DNA from: CAYFVR01 sp964346545
Lineage (GTDB): Bacteria; Desulfobacterota; Desulfobacteria; Desulfobacterales; Desulfococcaceae
Direction of reading: 5' to 3'
DNA: 25,984 nt
Assembly (NCBI GenBank): GCA_964346545.1
Contig: CAYFVR010000026.1
Location: 1 to 25,984 of the forward strand
A program made the position numbers and the translations under genes. Below are positions 1-8,321 of the stretch, one piece after another. Position 1 is the first letter of the stretch; each line of letters starts with the position of its first letter. The notes under the pieces were generated by a model. It was not told the DNA's origin, did no database searches, and saw nothing but the letters and a program-made list of their open reading frames with translations.

Positions 1-84
1 TTCCTCATCATGATCGGCATGGTGGTGGCCATTACCCTCTTTCCCGACATCGTGTTCTATCTTCCCCAAAAAATGATCGAATAG
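1..84 (+). CDS. C-terminal end of a membrane protein, probably TRAP transporter large permease (DctM-like), partial
   Basis: Only the last 27 codons and a TAG stop are inside the window. The readable tail is a hydrophobic stretch followed by FPDIVFYLPQKMIE. A final transmembrane helix running into a 'FPxIxxxLP' ending is characteristic of DctM-type TRAP transporter large permeases, which carry organic acids across the inner membrane using an extracytoplasmic binding protein. The identification rests on this short motif alone, so another polytopic transporter is possible. The start and body of the gene lie upstream of the window. There is a gap of about 108 bases to leuS, so they need not be co-transcribed. 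Confidence 0.5.
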   Translation, partial: FLIMIGMVVAITLFPDIVFYLPQKMIE

Positions 85-149
85 CGGTCCCGGCCGTTCC
101 CGGCCTTGCCATTTCACCGCGTCTGTGCCAAAAAGGGCGGTTTGAGAAC

Positions 150-182
150 GGTCCACATCTTGGCCACATCCTGGCCACACCC
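150..182 (+). repeat. Three tandem degenerate 11-bp units upstream of leuS
   Basis: Three consecutive 11-mers, GGTCCACATCT (150-160), TGGCCACATCC (161-171) and TGGCCACACCC (172-182), run directly into the leuS ribosome-binding site at 184-190. The last two differ at one position. The array may be a regulatory leader element or a chance slippage product; nothing in it resembles a T-box. Its function is unknown. Confidence 0.45.
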
Positions 183-192
183 CGGAGGAACG

Positions 193-2781
193 ATGGAAGA
201 ACGCTATAATCCGACCGCTATTGAGCCGAAATGGCAACGACACTGGGAAGAATCCGGCCTGTTCCGGGTCACGGAAGATCCCGGGAAGAAAAAATACTAT
301 TTGCTGGAGATGTTCCCGTACCCCTCGGGAAAGATCCACATGGGCCACGTCCGCAATTACACCATCGGCGACGTGGTGGGTCGCTACAAACGGATGCGCG
401 GCTTCAACGTGCTGCACCCCATGGGGTGGGACGCCTTCGGGATGCCGGCGGAAAACGCCGCCATCCAGAACAACAGCCATCCCGCCCGCTGGACCTACGA
501 GAACATCGACGCCATGCGAGATCAGCTCAAGCAGCTCGGCTTTTCCTATGACTGGGACCGGGAAATCGCCACCTGCCGGCCGGAATACTATCGCTGGGAG
601 CAGTGGCTGTTTCTGAAGATGTACGAGCGGGGCATGGCCTACCGGAAGGAATCCTTCGTCAACTGGTGCGAAACTTGCCAGACGGTGCTCGCCAACGAGC
701 AGGTGGAGCAGGGCGCCTGCTGGCGCTGCGGCGAGGTGGTCCGGCAGAAAAAGCTGGCCCAGTGGTTTTTCCGGATCACCGACTACGCCGAGGATCTGCT
801 GGTCCACTGCGACCAGCTTCCCGGATGGCCGGAAAAGGTCACCACCATGCAGAAAAACTGGATCGGCCGCAGCGAGGGCGCGGAACTCCGGTTTCCGGTG
901 GTCGATTCGGAGACGGAAATTTCGGTGTTCACCACCCGGCCCGATACGGTTTTCGGGGCCACCTTCATGGTGCTGGCGCCGGAACATCCCCTGGTGCCGG
1001 AACTTTCCGCCGGCGCCGACCGGGAATCGGCGGTTTCGGAATTTGTGGACCGGATGTCGCTCCAGGACCGCTCCGCCCGGGCGGTGGAGGGATACGAAAA
1101 AGAGGGCGTTTTCACCGGGGCGTACTGCATAAATCCCGCCAGCAAGCGGCAAATGCCCATCTACACCGCCAATTTCGCCCTGATGGAATACGGCACCGGC
1201 GCGGTGATGTCCGTCCCGGCCCACGACCAGCGGGACTTCGACTTCGCCCGCAAATACGATCTGGAAATCGTTCCGGTGGTGCGGCCGCCCGGCGAAACGC
1301 TGATCGCCGAGGACATGGAGGCGGCCTACGCCGCCCCCGGGACCATGGTCAATTCCGGCTCTTTCAACGGCATGGAAAACGAGGCCGCGAAAAAGGCCAT
1401 CGTCGCCGAGCTGGAAGGGCAGGGGAAGGCCCGGGCCACCGTCAGTTATCGGCTGCGGGACTGGGGCATCTCCCGGCAGCGCTATTGGGGCGCCCCCATT
1501 CCCATGATCCATTGCCCGGTCTGCGGCATCGTTCCCGCTTCGGAGAAAGACCTGCCCATCGTGCTGCCCGAGGACGCCGATTTGCTGGAAGGCGGCCGCT
1601 CCCCGTTGCCCTTTCTGGAGGATTTCATCCGAACGAGCTGTCCATCCTGCGGCGCGGAGGCCCGACGGGAGACCGACACCATGGACACCTTCGTGGAGTC
1701 CTCCTGGTACTTCGACCGGTATTGCAGTCCCCGATACGAGGACGGCATGTTCGACCGGGCGGCGGCGGACTACTGGATGCCGGTGGACCAGTACATCGGC
1801 GGCGTGGAGCACGCCATTCTCCACCTGCTGTATTCCCGCTACTTCACCCGGGTGCTCAACGACCTGGGCTTGATCGAGTGCCGGGAGCCGTTCACCCGGC
1901 TGCTGACCCAGGGGATGGTCTGCAAGGAGACCACCAAATGCCCGGAACACGGCTTTTTGTTTCCCGACCAGGTGGTCTGGGGCGACGCGCCGGCCTGCGG
2001 CATCTGCGAGCGTCCCGTCGCCATCGGCCGGGTCGAGAAGATGTCCAAGTCCAAGCGGAACGTGGTGGACCCCAACATCCTGCTCCGGGAATACGGCGCC
2101 GACGTCACCCGGCTCTTCTGCCTGTTCGCCGCGCCGCCGGAGCGGGATTTGGAGTGGAGCGACCAGGGCGTGGAGGGCGCGGCCCGCTTTTTGAACCGGG
2201 TCTGGCGTTTGGCCTACGACTGGATGGACCGGGTTGGCGACGTGGCCCCCTACGACGGCCCGGTGGACGCGCTGGACGGCGACGTGCGGGACGTGTTCCG
2301 CAAAATCCACGAAACCATCCAGAAGGTGACCGGCGATATCGAAGACCGGTTTCACTTCAACACCGCCATCAGCGCCGTGATGGAACTGGTGAACGTCCTT
2401 TACGGGGTGGAGCGGAAGGACGCCGGCGAGACCGTCGCCGCCGTCATGCGGCTGGGGCTGGAATCGACGGTGATGCTGCTTTCGCCCATGGTGCCGCACC
2501 TGACCGAGGAACTCTGGCACGCCTTCGGAAATTCGGAGAGCCTGCTGGACGCCGCCTGGCCGGTCTGGCGGGAGGACGCACTGGCCAAGGACGAGCTGCT
2601 CATCGTGGTCCAGGTCAACGGCAAGCTCCGGGGCCGTTTCACCGTGCCCGCCGACGCGGACGAGGAAACGTTGAAGGAGAAAGCCTTGGCCGACGAACAG
2701 GCGCAGAAGTTCATGGCCGGCAAGACGGTTCGGAAGGTGATCGTGGTGAAGGGCAAACTCGTCAATATCGTGGTGGGATGA
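193..2781 (+). CDS. leuS: Leucyl-tRNA synthetase
   Basis: This class I aminoacyl-tRNA synthetase charges tRNA-Leu with leucine in the cytoplasm. The product is 862 residues, close to the family norm. The HIGH-type signature is HMGH at residues 49-52 and the KMSKS loop is at 616-620. Cysteine pairs at 159/162 and 176/179 form one zinc ribbon, and two further CxxC pairs follow in the middle of the protein (CPVCG, CPSCG), with more cysteines before KMSKS. The editing (CP1) domain lies between roughly residues 220 and 420, and the anticodon-binding and C-terminal domains follow KMSKS. I chose the ATG at 193 because GGAGGA sits at 184-189 and the protein then begins MEERYNPTAIEPKWQ, the usual LeuS N-terminus; the in-frame ATG at 106 adds a non-conserved extension. 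The stop overlaps the start of lptE, so the two are translationally coupled. Confidence 0.97.
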   Translation: MEERYNPTAIEPKWQRHWEESGLFRVTEDPGKKKYYLLEMFPYPSGKIHMGHVRNYTIGDVVGRYKRMRGFNVLHPMGWDAFGMPAENAAIQNNSHPARWTYENIDAMRDQLKQLGFSYDWDREIATCRPEYYRWEQWLFLKMYERGMAYRKESFVNWCETCQTVLANEQVEQGACWRCGEVVRQKKLAQWFFRITDYAEDLLVHCDQLPGWPEKVTTMQKNWIGRSEGAELRFPVVDSETEISVFTTRPDTVFGATFMVLAPEHPLVPELSAGADRESAVSEFVDRMSLQDRSARAVEGYEKEGVFTGAYCINPASKRQMPIYTANFALMEYGTGAVMSVPAHDQRDFDFARKYDLEIVPVVRPPGETLIAEDMEAAYAAPGTMVNSGSFNGMENEAAKKAIVAELEGQGKARATVSYRLRDWGISRQRYWGAPIPMIHCPVCGIVPASEKDLPIVLPEDADLLEGGRSPLPFLEDFIRTSCPSCGAEARRETDTMDTFVESSWYFDRYCSPRYEDGMFDRAAADYWMPVDQYIGGVEHAILHLLYSRYFTRVLNDLGLIECREPFTRLLTQGMVCKETTKCPEHGFLFPDQVVWGDAPACGICERPVAIGRVEKMSKSKRNVVDPNILLREYGADVTRLFCLFAAPPERDLEWSDQGVEGAARFLNRVWRLAYDWMDRVGDVAPYDGPVDALDGDVRDVFRKIHETIQKVTGDIEDRFHFNTAISAVMELVNVLYGVERKDAGETVAAVMRLGLESTVMLLSPMVPHLTEELWHAFGNSESLLDAAWPVWREDALAKDELLIVVQVNGKLRGRFTVPADADEETLKEKALADEQAQKFMAGKTVRKVIVVKGKLVNIVVG

Positions 2782-3407
2782 TCGGAATTTCCCGATCCCG
2801 GGCGGGAATCCTCGTCCTGATCCCGCTGATTTTCCTGGCCGGCTGCGGCTACCGCTTCACCGTGGGCGGGCCGCTGCCGGCCGGGCTCGATTCCGTGGCG
2901 GTGACGGTGCTGGAAAACCGAACCGCGGAGATCGGCGCGGAGCAGATCATCACCAGCGAATTGATCTACGAATTTACCCGGAACGGTCATCCGGTTCGGG
3001 GCGTGGAGACGGCCGACGGGGTATTGTCGGGGACGGTGGCCGGCATGGACGTGGAAACCGTCTCCCGTGCGGGGGAGATCACTTCCCTGGAACGGCGGAT
3101 TACCGCGACGGTGCGGCTACGGCTGGTGGACGGGGAAGGCGAAACCATCTGGTCGGCGGGCGATGTGCGGGCCTCCGAGGCCTACGCCGTTTTCTCCGAG
3201 AAAGTGGCCACGGAAACCGCCAAGCGGGAGGCGATTCGCACCTTGGCCCGGCGGTTGGCCGAACGGGTCTACGGGCGCATTCGGATGGAGGCGGGGCGAT
3301 CGACGGCGGGGGAAACGGACGCGGCGCCCTCGCCGGAGAGTCGGCGAGGGCCGGCGGGCCGACCGGTTTCCGGGGAGCCGCCGCCGTGCGGTCGGCCCCC
3401 GAATTGA
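2778..3407 (+). CDS. lptE: LPS-assembly lipoprotein LptE (LptE/RlpB family)
   Basis: LptE is the outer-membrane lipoprotein that plugs the LptD barrel and helps insert lipopolysaccharide at the cell surface. The 209-residue product starts with a lipoprotein signal peptide: a short basic N-terminus, a hydrophobic core and the lipobox LAGC with Cys23 as the lipidated residue, followed by GYRF, which is typical of LptE. The middle matches the family pattern of an ENRT segment, then strand-rich sequence with a late Ala/Glu-rich helix (VATETAKREAIRTLARRLAE). The last ~40 residues are a Pro/Gly/Arg-rich tail that the family does not need. The ATG overlaps the leuS TGA (ATGA at 2778-2781), which decides the start. 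leuS-lptE adjacency is common in proteobacteria. The N-terminal lipobox is seen directly; the LptE assignment is by family resemblance. Confidence 0.85.
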   Translation: MIGISRSRAGILVLIPLIFLAGCGYRFTVGGPLPAGLDSVAVTVLENRTAEIGAEQIITSELIYEFTRNGHPVRGVETADGVLSGTVAGMDVETVSRAGEITSLERRITATVRLRLVDGEGETIWSAGDVRASEAYAVFSEKVATETAKREAIRTLARRLAERVYGRIRMEAGRSTAGETDAAPSPESRRGPAGRPVSGEPPPCGRPPN

Positions 3408-3440
3408 AAACGGATTGGAAACGGGCGGGAAGCCGACGAC

Positions 3441-3710
3441 TCAGGCCTGGACGGTTCGGTTCGCCAGACGGGCCAGGCGAGCGATTTTGCGGGCGGCGGT
3501 TCGGCGATGGATGACGCCTTTTTTGGCGGCCTTGTCGATGATCGACTGGGCGGCCCGAAGATCTTGGGGAATCGCGTCCAAGGCGTCGGCGGCGGCGTCC
3601 GCCCGGACTTTTTTGACGGCGGTCTTCACGCGGGTTTTGTTGGCCCGGTTTCGTTCGCGCCGAACGACGTTCTGCCGGGCGCGTTTCAGTGCGGATTTGT
3701 GATTGGCCAA
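3441..3710 (-). CDS. rpsT: 30S ribosomal protein S20
   Basis: S20 is a primary 16S rRNA-binding protein of the small subunit. The 89-residue product is the normal length and very basic; it opens with MANHKSALKRARQN, the diagnostic S20 N-terminus, and ends in the RRTAARKIARLARL helix. Translation begins at TTG (3710-3708), preceded by AGGAAAGGAG about nine bases upstream. A UUG start is known for rpsT in Escherichia coli, where the weak start is linked to feedback by excess S20; the same start here suggests similar control, but that is inference. The gene is convergent with lptE and divergent from murJ, and a promoter with a perfect TTGACA box lies just upstream. Confidence 0.97.
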   Translation of the reverse strand: MANHKSALKRARQNVVRRERNRANKTRVKTAVKKVRADAAADALDAIPQDLRAAQSIIDKAAKKGVIHRRTAARKIARLARLANRTVQA

Positions 3711-3739
3711 GGTATTCTGCTCCTTTCCTGATGGTTGTC

Positions 3740-3768
3740 TTGCCGTAAGTGGAAATCCTGCCTAAAAC
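3740..3768 (+). promoter_or_regulatory. Predicted sigma70-type promoter of the murJ operon
   Basis: TTGCCG (3740-3745) is followed by a 17-base spacer and TAAAAC (3763-3768). The predicted transcription start near 3775 falls inside the -10 box of the opposing rpsT promoter, so the two promoters overlap face to face. This is a pattern match only. Confidence 0.4.
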
Positions 3769-3774
3769 CCTTCA

Positions 3775-3803
3775 CCAATAGACTGACTTCCTTCTTTTGT
3801 CAA
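3775..3803 (-). promoter_or_regulatory. Predicted sigma70-type promoter of rpsT
   Basis: On the minus strand, TTGACA (3803-3798) is followed after exactly 17 bases by TATTGG (3780-3775). The -35 box is perfect and the -10 box is weak. It would give a leader of about 55-60 nt before the rpsT TTG start. The -35 box overlaps the candidate murJ start codon at 3797, so transcription of rpsT and expression of murJ could interfere. Confidence 0.55.
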
Positions 3804-5365
3804 CCACGGAATCGCCTTCGGCCGAACGCGGGCGCATGGCCCGGGCCGCCGGGGTGGTGAGCGCGGCCACCTTTTTCGGCCGAATTCTCGGCTTCGTCCG
3901 CGACGCCGTCATCGCGGCGCTCTTCGGAACGGGTCCGGCGGGGGACGCCTTCGTCGTCGCCTTTCGGCTCCCCAACCTTTGGCGGCGATTGGCGGCCGAG
4001 GGAGCGCTGACCCCGGCGTTCATCCCCGCCCTGCTGGAAACCGCCGCGCGGCGCGGCCGTCGGTCGGCCTTCGAGCTGGCCGCTTCGGCCCTTCGGCGAT
4101 TGGGTCTTCTGCTGGGCGGGTTCGCGGCGGTCGGCGCAATTTTCGCGCCCGCCCTGGTGGCCGTCCTGGCCCCCGGGCTGGCCCAGCGGCCCGAGGCTTT
4201 CGAGCTGGCCGCCCGTCTGACCCGGATCATGCTGCCCTACCTGCCGCTGGCGGGCATGGCGGCCGTCTGCATGGGCCTGCTTCAGGCCGAAGAACGCTTC
4301 GCGGCCCCGGCGCTGTCCCCGGTCTGCCTGAATTTGGCCATGATCGGGACGGTCCTGTTTTTTTCCGGCCCCATGGGTTCGCCGGCGACGGCCCTTGCCG
4401 CGGGGGTGCTCTTGGGCGGGGGACTGCAACTGGGGCTTCAACTGGGAGCGTTGGGGCGGATCGGCTTTTCCCTCCGGGCGGGCCGACGCGCAACGTTCGG
4501 CCTGGGCCGAATCGCGGCGCGGACGATCCCGGCCGCGGCGGGGGCTTCGGTCCTCCACGTCAATCTGGTGGCGGCCGCCTGGCTGGCTTCCTTTCTACCC
4601 GAGGGTCGGGTGGCGGCGCTCTATTTCGCCGACCGGCTGGTGCAGTTTCCCCTGGGTCTCGTCGGCGCGGCCTTGGCCACCGCCGCGCTGCCCCGCCTCT
4701 CCCGGGACGCGGCGGCCGGCCGCTGGGACGATTTTCTGGCCAACGGCCGCTTCGCCCTCCGGCTGGCGATGTTTCTCACCCTGCCGGCCGCCGCCGGCCT
4801 GGCGGCCCTGCGGGAACCCATCGTGGAGCTGCTTTTTGCGCGGGGCGCGTTCGACGCGGCGGCGGTGCGCGAAACCGCCGCTCCATTGCTGGGTTTCGCG
4901 GGGGGGCTGCCCGCCTTCGCCGGACTCCGGGTGGTGTTGGCGGCCGCTTTCGCGCGGGGAGATTCCCGGGCGGCGTTCCGAACGGGTCTTTTCGGAATGG
5001 GCCTCCATTTTTGTCTGGGCCTTCTCTGGCTGAAGCCCTTCGGCCATGCGGGGATCGCCTGGGCGGTGTCCGCGGCGGCCTGGGCCCAGCTTCTGCTTTT
5101 GCTGTGGTTGCCCCAAGGCGTCCGGGGGCGGCTGTGCGACCGGCTTTTTTGGAAATCCGCTTGCCAATCCCTGGCGGGTTCGTTATTAATGTGTCCGGTC
5201 GCCGTTTTTGTCGCGCGGCTGTTCCCTCCGACGGGCGGCGCGGTTTCCCGAGCCGCCGGGCTCGTCGCCGCCGTCGCCGCGGGCGTTTTGGTCTACGGCC
5301 TTTTCTCGCATCGCACCCGTCATCCGGATTTTTCATCGCTTCTCGCGGTCTTCCGAAAGGAATAG
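3797..5365 (+). CDS. murJ: Lipid II flippase MurJ (MviN family)
   Basis: MurJ moves lipid II across the inner membrane for peptidoglycan synthesis and belongs to the MOP exporter superfamily. The product is 522 residues, the usual size, and almost wholly hydrophobic, consistent with about 14 transmembrane helices. Family motifs are clear near the N-terminus: GRILGFVRDAVIAALFG, then DAFVVAFRLPNLWRRLAAEG and LTPAFIPAL; further on are LPYLPLAGMA and a central DRLVQFPLGLVGAALATAAL segment. The start is uncertain: the TTG at 3797 lacks a good ribosome-binding site, and an in-frame ATG at 3836 also gives a plausible N-terminus (MARAAGVVS). I kept the longer form because homologues usually carry a short stretch before the first helix. 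It appears to be the first gene of a run continuing into the ftsB-like gene and udg. Confidence 0.93.
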   Translation: MSTTESPSAERGRMARAAGVVSAATFFGRILGFVRDAVIAALFGTGPAGDAFVVAFRLPNLWRRLAAEGALTPAFIPALLETAARRGRRSAFELAASALRRLGLLLGGFAAVGAIFAPALVAVLAPGLAQRPEAFELAARLTRIMLPYLPLAGMAAVCMGLLQAEERFAAPALSPVCLNLAMIGTVLFFSGPMGSPATALAAGVLLGGGLQLGLQLGALGRIGFSLRAGRRATFGLGRIAARTIPAAAGASVLHVNLVAAAWLASFLPEGRVAALYFADRLVQFPLGLVGAALATAALPRLSRDAAAGRWDDFLANGRFALRLAMFLTLPAAAGLAALREPIVELLFARGAFDAAAVRETAAPLLGFAGGLPAFAGLRVVLAAAFARGDSRAAFRTGLFGMGLHFCLGLLWLKPFGHAGIAWAVSAAAWAQLLLLLWLPQGVRGRLCDRLFWKSACQSLAGSLLMCPVAVFVARLFPPTGGAVSRAAGLVAAVAAGVLVYGLFSHRTRHPDFSSLLAVFRKE

Positions 5366-5371
5366 GATCCC

Positions 5372-5698
5372 ATGGAAAGGACCCATCGCATCGGCATGTC
5401 GCTGGCCGGGGCGGCCATGGCCGCTCTGTTTCTGTTCATCCTGTTCGGCGACAACGGCCTTCGGGATCTGCGGATGAAGCGGGCGGCGCGGGACGACATG
5501 ATTCGGAAAAACCAGGTTCTGGCCGAAAAGAATTTGGCCATTTACCGCCGGATTCAGCGGCTGGCCGACGCCGGAGACCTGATTTATATCGAAAATATCG
5601 CCCGTAGAGAGCTGGGGCTCGTGAAGCCCCGCGAAATCATTTTCAAACTGGTCGATTCGGACCGAAGGAAAACCCATCGTGAATCCAGAGAATTTTGA
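5372..5698 (+). CDS. ftsB: FtsB/DivIC-family septum formation initiator
   Basis: The product is a 108-residue bitopic protein: a short N-terminus, one transmembrane helix at about residues 9-27 (SLAGAAMAALFLFILFG), a heptad-like coiled coil at about 32-65, and the C-terminal motif YIENIARRELGLVKPREIIF, which is the hallmark of the FtsB/DivIC family. FtsB works with FtsL and FtsQ in the divisome to activate septal peptidoglycan synthesis. The ATG at 5372 follows AAAGGAATAGGA and lies six bases after the murJ stop. The gene's last 20 bases overlap the start of the next gene. Its position beside murJ fits a cell-wall role. DivIC-type homologues cannot be told apart from FtsB by sequence alone. 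Confidence 0.85.
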   Translation: MERTHRIGMSLAGAAMAALFLFILFGDNGLRDLRMKRAARDDMIRKNQVLAEKNLAIYRRIQRLADAGDLIYIENIARRELGLVKPREIIFKLVDSDRRKTHRESREF

Positions 5699-7088
5699 AA
5701 AGAAGATCCTCTGCATCGGGGCCGGCTACGTGGGCGGCCCCACCATGGCGATGATCGCGGCGAAATGTCCCCAATACAAGGTGACCGCCGTGGACGTGAA
5801 TCCCGAACGCATCGCCCGCTGGAATTCGGATACTTTGCCCATTTACGAACCCGGCCTGGACGAGGTGGTGCGGAGCGCGCGGGGCCGGAATCTTTTCTTC
5901 AACACCGACGTCGAGGGGGGCATTCGCGAGGCGGACATCATCTTCGTCAGCGTGAACACTCCGACCAAAACCTTCGGCACCGGGGCCGGCATGGCGGCCG
6001 ATCTTCAGTACTGGGAAAAGACCGCCCGTCAGATTCGGGAATGCGCCGACGGCCCCAAGATCATCGTGGAGAAGAGCACGTTGCCGGTCAAGACGGCCCA
6101 GGCCATGAAGCGGATTCTGGTGGCCGGGGATCACCCCCAGCGGTTCGAGGTGCTGTCCAATCCCGAATTTTTGGCGGAGGGAACCGCCGTCGCCGATCTG
6201 GAAGACCCGGATCGCGTGCTGGTGGGCTCCGACGAAACCGACTCCGGCCGGGCCGCCCGGGAGGAGCTGGTTTCCGTCTACGCCAACTGGGTGCCCCGGG
6301 AACGGATTCTCACCACCAATATTTGGAGCAGCGAGCTGTCCAAGCTGGTGGCCAACGCCTTTCTGGCCCAGCGGATCAGCTCCATCAACGCCATTTCCGC
6401 CCTGTGCGAACGAACCGACGCGGACGTGCGGGAGGTGGCTCGCGCCGTGGGCATGGACAGTCGGCTCGGGCCGAAATTTTTGAACGCCAGCGTCGGTTTC
6501 GGCGGTTCCTGCTTCAAAAAGGACGTGTTGAACCTGGTCTACCTCTGCCGGTTCTACGGCCTGGACGAGGTGGCGGATTTCTGGGAAGGCGTGGTCGGAA
6601 TCAACGAGTACCAGAAGGAACGGTTCGTCACCAACATGCTGGGCAGCATGTTCAACACCCTGGCCGGCAAGCGCATCTGCCTGCTGGGCTTCGCCTTCAA
6701 GGCCGACACCGGCGACACCCGGGAAAGCGCGGCGATCTACATTTCCCGGCGGCTGCTGGAAGAGCGGGCCCGGCTGGTGATTTCCGACCCCGAGGCTTTG
6801 GAAAACGCCCGGGTGGACCTGGCCGGCCTGGACGGGGAGATCATTTACGACGCCGACCCGTATCGGGCCGCCGAGGGCGCGGACGCCGTGGCGGTGATGA
6901 CCGAATGGCGCCAGTACAAGGAATTGGACTACGAGCGGATTTACCGATCCATGGTGAAGCCGGCCTTTATTTTTGACGGCCGGAATATTTTGGACCACCA
7001 GCGGCTGTTTGAAATGGGCTTCAACGTATTTCCCATTGGAATGGCGCCGCTGACCCACTTCAAAGACCCGGCGTTCGTCTGCGACTGA
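5679..7088 (+). CDS. UDP-glucose 6-dehydrogenase, animal-type
   Basis: This enzyme oxidises UDP-glucose to UDP-glucuronate with two NAD+, supplying precursors for surface polysaccharides. The 469-residue product has the NAD-binding motif GAGYVGGP at residues 14-21, then VSVNTPTKTFG, the EKSTLPV segment, SNPEFLAEGTA, the central helix SELSKLVANAFLAQRIS, and the catalytic-cysteine motif GFGGSCFKKD with Cys278. The C-terminal domain has LGFAFKADTGDTRES and KPAFIFDGR. These segments and the length resemble metazoan and plant UGDH more than the common bacterial Ugd, where several of these stretches differ. The GTG start at 5679 is preceded by AAGGAA and lies inside the ftsB end. A DegT-family aminotransferase follows after 11 bases. 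Confidence 0.93.
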   Translation: MNPENFEKKILCIGAGYVGGPTMAMIAAKCPQYKVTAVDVNPERIARWNSDTLPIYEPGLDEVVRSARGRNLFFNTDVEGGIREADIIFVSVNTPTKTFGTGAGMAADLQYWEKTARQIRECADGPKIIVEKSTLPVKTAQAMKRILVAGDHPQRFEVLSNPEFLAEGTAVADLEDPDRVLVGSDETDSGRAAREELVSVYANWVPRERILTTNIWSSELSKLVANAFLAQRISSINAISALCERTDADVREVARAVGMDSRLGPKFLNASVGFGGSCFKKDVLNLVYLCRFYGLDEVADFWEGVVGINEYQKERFVTNMLGSMFNTLAGKRICLLGFAFKADTGDTRESAAIYISRRLLEERARLVISDPEALENARVDLAGLDGEIIYDADPYRAAEGADAVAVMTEWRQYKELDYERIYRSMVKPAFIFDGRNILDHQRLFEMGFNVFPIGMAPLTHFKDPAFVCD

Positions 7089-7099
7089 TCGGAGTTCTC

Positions 7100-8257
7100 A
7101 TGAAGTTTATCGATCTGGCCGCCCAACAGGCCCGCATTCGGGAACGGATCGACGACCGAATCCGGGCCGTGCTGGATCACGGTCAATACATCATGGGCCC
7201 GGAGGTGGGCGAGCTGGAGCGCGAACTGGCCGGCTTTGCCGGGGTCCGTTTCGCGCTGGGCTGCGCCTCCGGGACCGACGCGCTGTTGATGGCCCTGATG
7301 GCCAAAGAGGTGGGGCCGGGGGACGCCGTTTTCACCACGCCGTTCACCTTCATCGCCACCGCCGAGGTGGTTTCCCTGCTGGGGGCGACGCCGGTGTTCG
7401 TGGACATTGATCCGGCGACCTTCAATCTGTCTCCGGCCGGGCTGGAACGCGCGGTGGAGGCGGTTCGAACCGGCAACCCGGATATGCACCCGCTGCCCGC
7501 CAATTACGCGGACCTGCGCCCCCGGGGCGTCATCGGGGTGGACCTCTTCGGCCTGCCGGCGGAGTACGACGCCATCCAGGTCGTGGCGGATCGAAACGGC
7601 CTGTTCGTGATCGAGGACGCGGCCCAGTCCTTCGGGGCGGAGTCCAAGGGGCGTCGAGCCTGCGCGTTGGCGGAGCTGGGCTGCACCTCGTTTTTTCCGG
7701 CCAAGCCGCTGGGCGCTTACGGGGACGGCGGGGCGGTCTTCACCGACGACGAGGCGCTGGCCGAGCGGATGCATTCCATTCGCGTCCATGGGCAGGGGAC
7801 CGACAAGTACGACAACGACCGCATCGGCATCAACGGCCGGCTGGACGCCATCCAGGCGGCGGTGCTGCTGGTCAAGATGGAGATTTTTCCGGAAGAGGTC
7901 GCTCTCCGCCAGTCGGCGGCGGAGCGGTATGCCCGGGCCATCGCGGAGATCGACGGGGTAACGTCGCCTTCCGTGCCCGAGGGGATGACCAGCGTGTACG
8001 CCCAGTATTCCGTGTTGGCGCGGGACGCGGAGCGCCGAGCGGCGCTTCAGGCCGCCCTGCGGGCGGACGGCATTCCGTCGGTGATCTACTACCCCAAGCC
8101 GCTACACCGGCAGCGGGCCTTCGCCTCGCTGGGGTATTCGGAAGGACAATTCCCCGTTGCCGAAGATTGTTCCCGACGGATTTTCAGTCTGCCGATGCAT
8201 CCCTATCTGACCAAGGAAGAGCAGGAGCGGGTGGTGAAGGCGTTGCGGGGGGCGTGA
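7100..8257 (+). CDS. DegT/DnrJ/EryC1/StrS-family sugar aminotransferase, WbpE-like
   Basis: This is a PLP-dependent fold-type I aminotransferase acting on keto-sugar nucleotides. The 385-residue product begins MKFIDLAAQQARIRERID, followed by GQYIMGPEVGELE, the cofactor-phosphate motif ASGTDAL, TPFTFIATAE, the EDAAQSFGAE motif with the pyridine-contacting Asp, and SFFPAKPLGAYGDGGA, in which Lys202 is the expected Schiff-base lysine. The C-terminus has SVYAQYSV and SLPMHPYL. Segment by segment it resembles Pseudomonas WbpE/Bordetella WlbC, which aminate UDP-2-acetamido-3-keto-glucuronate. An insertion at about residues 130-150 (NPDMHPLPANYADLRPRG) is not typical. GGAG precedes the ATG. The other enzymes of that pathway (WbpA, WbpB, WbpD) are absent here, so the exact substrate is open. 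Confidence 0.88.
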   Translation: MKFIDLAAQQARIRERIDDRIRAVLDHGQYIMGPEVGELERELAGFAGVRFALGCASGTDALLMALMAKEVGPGDAVFTTPFTFIATAEVVSLLGATPVFVDIDPATFNLSPAGLERAVEAVRTGNPDMHPLPANYADLRPRGVIGVDLFGLPAEYDAIQVVADRNGLFVIEDAAQSFGAESKGRRACALAELGCTSFFPAKPLGAYGDGGAVFTDDEALAERMHSIRVHGQGTDKYDNDRIGINGRLDAIQAAVLLVKMEIFPEEVALRQSAAERYARAIAEIDGVTSPSVPEGMTSVYAQYSVLARDAERRAALQAALRADGIPSVIYYPKPLHRQRAFASLGYSEGQFPVAEDCSRRIFSLPMHPYLTKEEQERVVKALRGA

Positions 8258-8321
8258 GCCGGTTGGATGCCGAGGAGCGGAAAATTCTCGACCTTATCCG
8301 AGGCTTGGCCTTTCTCCCTCC

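Noticed and set aside
603..2777. Long open frame overlapping leuS in another phase and running into lptE
   Set aside because: It is a GC-rich shadow of leuS with Arg/Gly-rich nonsense sequence; only its 3' part (from 2778) is the real lptE.
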